Assembly (NCBI GenBank): GCA_025093985.1
Contig: JACAAK010000005.1
Location: forward strand, 2,852,001 to 2,916,000
DNA from: Calvatia gigantea
Taxonomy: Eukaryota; Basidiomycota; Agaricomycetes; Agaricales; Lycoperdaceae
Direction: 5' to 3'
Length of the DNA: 64,000 nucleotides
In this document: positions 57,862 through 64,000 of the stretch, piece by piece
Layout of the letters: each line of letters starts with the position of its first letter
How positions within the stretch are numbered: the stretch's first letter is position 1
Made by a program: the position numbers and the translations under genes
Notes under the pieces: generated by a model
Seen by the model: only the letters and a program-made list of their open reading frames with translations
The model's database searches: none
What the model was told of the DNA's origin: nothing

Positions 57862-58466
57862 AGAGGTGAGCTCCGAGTTGCCAAATACTTAAACGCCCTG
57901 ATCAAATGGGAAAGGCGCTGTCGAACGTCGAAACGTGATACACAACATAAGGCTCGCTTAATATGCCAGAAATATTTGACGGTTGGCAGATGCGTCTGCT
58001 CTATCAGGCGAAAGTTACTCGGGGTTAATTTTCAGATCCTCTGCACGTGCAAGCTTTGTAACTACCAAGAAATCCCGTGTTGCACTGAATCCAAAGATTG
58101 AACGTACTTAAGTCCTGTATGGCGGGCTAATTTAAGCCAATCCGGTTGTGTTTTATTGAATCGACGTCATGACATTCGAAGCGCCCAATATTTGAGACGG
58201 TCTGTCTGCAGCTCTACGCTAGGAAACCTTTTCTCCAGTGAACCCCGTCACTGGGGAAATCTTTGTGTTGGTCTTACATCCGGTATGTCACCGTTGTACT
58301 CGTGTCTCCACTGATTTAGAGTGGATCTACGCTTGCAGGAACTTTACTTTGGCTTGTTTTTGACAGGTGACTAACAAATTCTGAGAGCAAATGGAGATTA
58401 CATATATAAAGTGTGAGAACGATGGTGTGATTTCTGTTTTCCTTCTAACTCTATGTTCGCTGAGCC
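57862..58466 (+). other. intergenic, promoter of the Zn2Cys6 gene
   Basis: No gene. CATATATAAAG at about 58400 is a TATA-like box about 65 bp upstream of the start codon at 58467. TCTATTTA-free, otherwise unremarkable. Confidence 0.45.
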
Positions 58467-61400
58467 ATGCCCCTCGATACCTCACGCGTTATACCCACCA
58501 GACGAACCCAAAAAAAAATTACGGATGAGGAGCTGAAAGATATTGAGATGAAGCGCCTTCGTGGTAAGCCGTCTTTGCGTGGGAATTCGGCTACTCATCT
58601 TCAGGGGTCACCAGGGGAGCTTTCGTGTGCTGAGTGTCGTCGATTGAAGCTTAAATGCGACAAGAAAGTCCCCTGTGGCTCTTGTGTCAGGAGAGGATGT
58701 GAAAGTATATGCCCTTGTGGTGAGTATTTCCTGTTTCTCGGGGCACGATTGCTTAGTCCTGCTTTTACTCAGGAATCTTATCTGCCGGCCAGGGTACCCG
58801 GTATGTGTGCAAAAACTGGTCCCCAGTACTTTCATAAGTATAATGAAACAAGGAACACAGGTTCATCCTGGCGGACACGGACCAATTGCACAGGAAGATA
58901 TCTGGTATGAGCAACCGCATACGCCAATTGGAAGATGCCTTGGCCATCCTCCAAGCAACGGTGTCAGACCAACCCCATCCGCTACTAACAGAAGAACTCT
59001 TGAAGATCAAATTTGGTGCCGAAGCCCTTAACCCGAAACCCCCTGATGCAAGTGATGAGGAGACGAGTGCACAGGCGTCTATTGACGCTTTGGGGACTTT
59101 GACCCTCGGAGAAGCTGGCGAATCAAGGTACTTTGGGCGGTCTGCGGGTTCTGAGGTACGCAGTAGTCCTTTGTCCCCCCTTACATCGTATTCAGGATAC
59201 TGTCGCAGACATTGATGATGGTATGGATTCTGTCTTTCTGATTATCGCTCAACTCACCCAGGGTAGGCGTCCTGAAACCGGGGAAATTACCCCTCCGAAC
59301 GAAATCGCTACACTAAATGAAGAAATGGAAGATGCCCGATCGCGTCTGGCGCCTGGCCTTGAAAGGCTATCCAATCTTTTCCCGTTCACTCGGATTAACA
59401 TGCCGAACTCCGCCACCCTTTCAACTTTGGAATCATATCTACCACCTCCTGAACGCATTGCATCGTTCTTCGAGTCGTACTGCAATCATGCCTCATATTT
59501 CTATCGTCCAATCAAAATGGAAGAGCTGTTCAATGTCGTTTTACCTCGTATTTATAACCTCGCGGGGTCCTCATCGCCACTCACCGAATCCTCTCCGCGG
59601 CCGGATTGCGAGCCCGAAGGGGAAAGCACTGTAATCCATACGCGACCTCATGAACTTGCCACAACCTTCTTCATCCTGGCTCTTGGAGCACTCCTCGATC
59701 TTAACCTATCACCGTATAACCTAGAAGCTGAGTATTTTTACGACCTGGGAAGGGCTGCGCTTTCTCTCCAAGCGGTCTATGAATCCCCGACTACTGACAC
59801 GATTCAAGCCATGGGATTAATGGCGACATACCATAGTTTGGGCGGGAGGAAATATTCAAGGGATAGCGCGGTTTGTCGGATCTATTTTTCTTCGTATCTC
59901 CTTACTAATTGTTGTTCGTTAGTGGTGCATCATGAGCTTTGCGGCAAAATTAGCACAAAGTGTGAGTTGCACTCACTCAGGGTCTACTCAATCACGACTT
60001 TCTAACGCCACAGATAGATCGGCCTTCGTGAGTGGTTTCGCCTCCAGACCGAAAGCAAACTGTAGACGTTGTTCGTGCCCGGTAGATCGCGACAGCGCTC
60101 GATGGAAAATGGACGCTACGACCGTTCAAAAGCGTCGGAACTTATTTTGGGAGACCTTCGCTGCGGACGTGTCTCATGTAAGCACACAGGCGTATAGCTA
60201 GTTGTAGTTGACTCACGGTCTCCAGAGCCTTGCGTTGGGTCGGCCTCCGGCTATCCATCTATCCTACGTGGATTGCGAATTCCCGCTTGATGAAGAAGCC
60301 ACTCTTGACAACGCTGGTTCTAACCAAAACGGATGTGAGTGTGTGAGCCCATCTTTTGGGACAACTCACCTTACCTCCTAACAGTCTGGAGAATGAAGCA
60401 TATTTTTGCTAAAGATATTTTCAATGCAGTCGCGGAAGCGACTCTGATCGCCAAAGCACCCAGCTACAAGACTATCCTGGATCTCGATCACAAAGTTCGC
60501 GAAATATCTTTTCCCGCTTATTTCAAGCCGTACGTAACGCTTGAAGAAGGCGAATCCGAGTTTTACTCCAGCTCATTAAGCTTGAGAGGCTTCTACGCCA
60601 GTCAGCATCGAACTGTCAGTGAGTACATTTTACGTTTGATCATCAAACGGGATATGCCACTGATCGCTGATTCAATTAAGCAATGCTGTACCTGCATCGA
60701 AGTTTCTTTGCTCAGGCAGTGCTCGATTATCCTACAAATCCTCTCCTCAGCCCCTTTGCTCCTTCGTTTTTGACGGCGTACAGGTGTGCGTCTGTCATCA
60801 TCAGAGCCAGCGCACATCAATATGAAAGATGCGCAGCCCTGGGTATGCGATTGTGGTTCCTGCTATACCATACTTTTTCAGCTGCGGTAAATTTTTGATT
60901 GCTTGGCTTCTCAAGTACGTTGATTTACGATTGGCTTTCCCAGGTGATTGTCGGGACGGTAGTCACAAGGTCACCTAACTCAACTGTCTCCGGAAGTGCT
61001 CTATTGGATTTAGACGTAGCTGTCGACCTGTTTGAGAAAACGGCAAAACAGTCGTACCGCGCTGGAATTGCATTGGTGGGTATCTCAGTTTTTCCGCTTT
61101 GGAGTATGTGGTGATGGACTTAGCCAATTGATCTTAACAGGGGGTCCTTCGGAAATTGAAAGAGAAAGCAGTTCGGTCATATAATCAATCTTGCTCAGTG
61201 ACACTACCGGCGCCAATCAGCGGCGACAAGAGTAATAACATGGCAGTAGATCCACAGATGTCTAACATCTTCTCCGTTCAGTCACTCAACGATGCGGAGG
61301 ATGAGCTTGCTATCTTTGGAGGACAAACACGCGTCCTTACTAGAAAAACCAGACGCAAGTTCACAGGAACCGCAACTCTTTCTTCCCCAGGAAGCCATTC

Positions 61401-62280
61401 TCCCGAAATCACCACCACCTCTCCTGTATCCTCATTTTTCCAGATGCCCGACGTCCATCCATCCCTCATTGAGTACCTTCAACACGACTCGCTCCGAAAA
61501 TCCCAAATGCCCCTCCAGCCACAAACACCATTGCATTATGCTAATAACTCACCTTCGCCGACGTCTATGTCTCAGAACGTTGGGAACAGGAGGTCAGGTT
61601 CCGACAGCCCCTCAAGGAAGGAGATGGGGGAGATGTACAATGGCTTCATGGGGTACCTTGCGAGCAAGTCGATATCAAACACCCCAGTTCCTCCCGGAGT
61701 CGTCCCACCATCCATGCGGAACTACAGACCGCCGACACAGGGTAACAACACTCACGGTCGAAAACATTCGAATGGCAATGCTCCCAGCCCTTCGGCTATG
61801 AACCAGTGGGAGCAACCACTGGCGAGACATTCTCAGCAGTCCCACTCACATCAGAACCCATCGGCTACCCCAGTTGGCACACCAGCGACAGATGTTGATG
61901 CGTTAAACGCTTGGATGGCACTTAATCCCGCAAACGCCGGATTTTCAACTTCCCCAAACCAGTTTTTCACCGGGCTCGACCCATCTTCTAATCCTGCCAT
62001 CGACGTCTCCGCAGTCGCGATGCCCACACAAGGTGGAATAGGAGGCCCTGGTGGCTCGTTATTTGACCCACGGGTTGATCATCTGGCGTTCCAGAACTAT
62101 GGGGTTGATCCTTACCTTAGGAGCACAACTTTCCCTGGCGCTGCTCTTCCTGCTCTGAGTCAGAACCCGACGGATCCAATGGTTGAAATGGGTTTGACGA
62201 GCGAGAGTGGAATGGATGAAGGTTGGCTGTCATTCATGCGAGAGTGTGGTATTATGGAGAACGGCAGGCCGCCTGTTTAA
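58467..62280 (+). CDS. Zn2Cys6 transcription factor with fungal-specific TF domain
   Basis: DNA-binding regulator. The binuclear zinc cluster is at residues 54-82 (CAECRRLKLKC, then PCGSC, spacing C-X2-C-X6-C-X5-C-X2-C-X8-C), preceded by a basic N-terminus. A short coiled linker follows (MSNRIRQLEDALAILQATV). The fungal_trans region spans the middle: LPPPERIASFFESYCNHASY, RPHELATTFFILALGALLDL, EAEYFYDLGRAALSL, TIQAMGLMATYHSL, KLAQSIGLHRDSARWKMD, KRRNLFWETFAADV, LGRPPAIHLSYVDCEFP. The C-terminal 350 residues are Ser/Pro/Asn-rich and end with DEGWLSFMRECGIMENGRPP, a likely activation region. At least eight introns, including one 10-nt micro-exon at 60018-60027. Targets are unknown. No +1 break was needed. 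Confidence 0.92.
60018..60027 (+). other. 10-nt micro-exon of the Zn2Cys6 gene
   Basis: Reading KLAQS, then IGLH, then RDSARW requires a ten-base exon (ATCGGCCTTC) between introns 59962-60017 and 60028-60085. Both introns have GTGAGT donors and TAG acceptors, and this join restores the family motif exactly. Confidence 0.75.
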
Positions 62281-62738
62281 TTTGGCACCAGCCGGAACGG
62301 CTCCCTTATTATTTTTAGCCTCAGGTTGGGGTACTTGGGTTGCTTCGGTTTTTTTCTTGGATTTCCGGATCAACCAGAGTCCCTTTCACGTTTCGCCCTT
62401 CGCCTATATTCGGCTTCTGTCTTTAGCTTATTTTCTATGGTGGATGATTAACGATATGTAGCAGCTTCCAGGTGATGCTCTTAATATTCGATGTAGATAT
62501 ATTGTATGTACCAACCTCGTGAGCAGAACTTAGCCTCCCTGAAATTTGTGGTTGGATTGAGCGACTATTTTGAGAAACACTTTCCAACACGCGTGGGGTC
62601 TATGCACTGTCCCATGCGATAAGATGTCTCGTGGACATGGTTCTTCGGTCTCGCTTGCGAACTTCAGGACAAGTTCGGAAATTCTGATCAGGTATGTAAA
62701 GGCTAGGCGGAACACGGCCACTGCTGACTCTGGCACTA
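62281..62738. other. intergenic between the Zn2Cys6 gene and the S28 peptidase
   Basis: No gene or clear regulatory element seen; likely 3' untranslated sequence followed by a short promoter. Confidence 0.45.
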
Positions 62739-64000
62739 ATGGCCTTTATGCATCGCCCTCAACTTCAGCTCTTAGTGCTCGCACTGTGTCTTGGCTTCGA
62801 AACTGTCCTCGCCGCCACACGAAGTTCGGGTTCCTTGGTACCCGGGGTCCAACCTCCGCGATTGGTGTTCCCAGAGCCTATTCTCGCGGCCTCAGATGCA
62901 AAAGCCAAGCCAACTGATGGCGGAGAGCACTTCATCGAGGTTATTAAATTTGCTTGCCAGTCTTTGAGGCTATTCCTGATAATATCTGGTCAAGATACCT
63001 ATCGATCATTTCGGACACAAGACAAACCAAAGCATTCAGAAATCGCTTCTGGGTCAATAGTACTTATTGGGAAAAAGGCGGACCAGTAATTGGTAGGGTC
63101 GATGGATGGTGCTCAGCGAAACTCTCCTACTTGATGGTGCTATCTCCAGTGTTTGACTCAGGAGAACAAGATGCAGCACCATTACTGCCGTACTACCTTC
63201 AAGTGAGCACTCAAGATCCTGCAATCTCGTGCGGTAATAACAGGCTGCCAGGAATACCACGGCCAATCGGCAGTGATGCGCTTAGCAGAACGATATAAGG
63301 GGTTAGCGATTTTGTGGGAACACCGATACTATGGGGAGTCCTTGCCTTTCCCGGTCAATGTGAGTGATTGGTGATAAGGAGCATAGCAGCAATTAAATGC
63401 TCAACCTGTCGTGACAGAAAAACACAACAGGGGATCAATGGCAGTTTCTTAACACGGAGCAGGCGCTAGAGGACTTTGTGTTCTTTGCTAACTCCTTTCA
63501 GAAATCACAACACGCCGGCCGAGAGCCATCCAGCCAAGACGGACCAGAGCAACCCGCTCCAGCTACCCGTTCATCCAAGCACTACACCATGGATATTTTT
63601 GGGTGGATCGTATCCGGGTATTCGCGCTGCATTTTTGAGAATTCAGGAATCCGGAGATTATTTTTGCTGCTTGGGCGTCCTCGGCACCTGTTCAAGCAGA
63701 GGTCGATATGGCAAGCTATTATAAGGCTGCAGAGAGAAGTCTAACCAGAAATTGCTCGGCGGATTGGGTTGCCGTTACTCGGTGAGCAATCCCCTACGCT
63801 TTGCATCTGGGGTCAAGTATTCACTGCTCCCTAATCCATAGTCATGTCGATGACGTACTTATGGGAGACGATGAGACAGCGAAAACACAAATGAAACTCG
63901 CTCTGCTAAAAGCAAGGGCGAGTAAGCCTGGAGGCGACACTTCCGAAGCCGATGGTATAACGCTGGCCACTGCGCAGGAAACGAGCGACCTGTCAGCCGC
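62739..64000 (+). CDS. S28-family serine peptidase (prolyl carboxypeptidase-like), partial
   Basis: Secreted serine peptidase that cleaves after proline, cut by the right window edge. Signal peptide LQLLVLALCLGFETVLA after a start at 62739 (a second Met is four codons in). After an intron at about 62938-62994 come IPIDHFGHKTN, AFRNRFWVNSTYWEKGGPV, IVFDSGEQDAAPLLPYYLQ, GLAILWEHRYYGESLPFPV, QFLNTEQALEDFVFFANSFQ, WIFLGGSYPGIRAAFLRI with the nucleophile serine, EIIFAAWASSAPVQAEVDM and HVDDVLMGDDETAKTQMKLA. The Asp and His of the triad would lie beyond the window. Three net +1 breaks lie at about 63030, 63589 and 63644. All motifs are otherwise in family order. Confidence 0.88.

Noticed and set aside
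36981..62280. A secondary-metabolite biosynthetic cluster (PLP enzyme, Zn2Cys6 factor, carrier)
   Set aside because: No polyketide, peptide synthetase, terpene or P450 backbone gene is present, and the genes are typical unlinked household or wall functions.
13102..63644. Programmed +1 ribosomal frameshifting as the cause of the many +1 breaks
   Set aside because: The sites share no slippery codon or stop context, and the same family A gene is in frame in one copy and shifted in another. Sequence error or lesion is simpler.
1..64000. CRISPR array, rRNA or clear tRNA genes
   Set aside because: No regularly spaced short repeats, rRNA sequence or recognisable tRNA A- and B-box pair was noticed by eye; a tRNA scan could still find one.

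Overview
The window is nuclear DNA of a mushroom-forming basidiomycete (Agaricomycetes). The evidence is dense GT-AG introns of about 50-60 nt, a class I hydrophobin, a DUF6534-type membrane-protein family, an F-box/LRR-like protein, a Zn2Cys6 regulator with a fungal transcription-factor domain, GH92 and GH5 enzymes, and DD34E Tc1/mariner elements. The species cannot be named from the sequence.

Left third (1-22.5 kb): a decayed DUF6534 gene copy (517-1425) and an unassigned repeat (1.9-3.24 kb). An AT-rich island follows (3.65-9.9 kb), in which a truncated F-box gene start, an LTR-like insert and two nested Tc1/mariner elements lie upstream of an intact F-box gene. Next come an inverted, broken partial copy of VPS10 and the complete VPS10 sorting-receptor gene (12.26-17.53 kb). 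A multi-pass membrane protein gene lies convergently after it, then a second, fuller DUF6534 gene (20.4-22.5 kb).

Middle (22.5-38.7 kb): six copies of an unrecognised gene family, here called family A (about 190-200 residues, three exons), are scattered over 14 kb in two head-to-head pairs plus two single copies. A seventh fragment sits at 11.5 kb. The two head-to-head pairs are a segmental duplication of about 2.6 kb. Their promoters are rich in GTGAT/ATCAC words, including perfect palindromes. Housekeeping genes sit between the copies: RPC25 (RNA polymerase III) and a RIM2-type mitochondrial pyrimidine-nucleotide carrier, which share a short divergent promoter. A class V PLP enzyme follows.

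Right third (38.9-64 kb): a candidate TIR element with a 236-residue ORF; a disordered basic protein; a GH92 alpha-mannosidase; a GH5 exo-beta-1,3-glucanase-like gene; a class I hydrophobin; a long coiled-coil protein; a Zn2Cys6 transcription factor; and the 5' part of an S28 serine peptidase. Several of these are secreted or wall-related, but nothing shows they form one pathway.

A pattern across the window affects every gene model. Sixteen separate reading-frame breaks in otherwise well-conserved exons are all net +1 changes. This looks like insertion-type sequencing or assembly error rather than sixteen independent pseudogenisations. Exon boundaries below were read by eye from splice signals and protein continuity.
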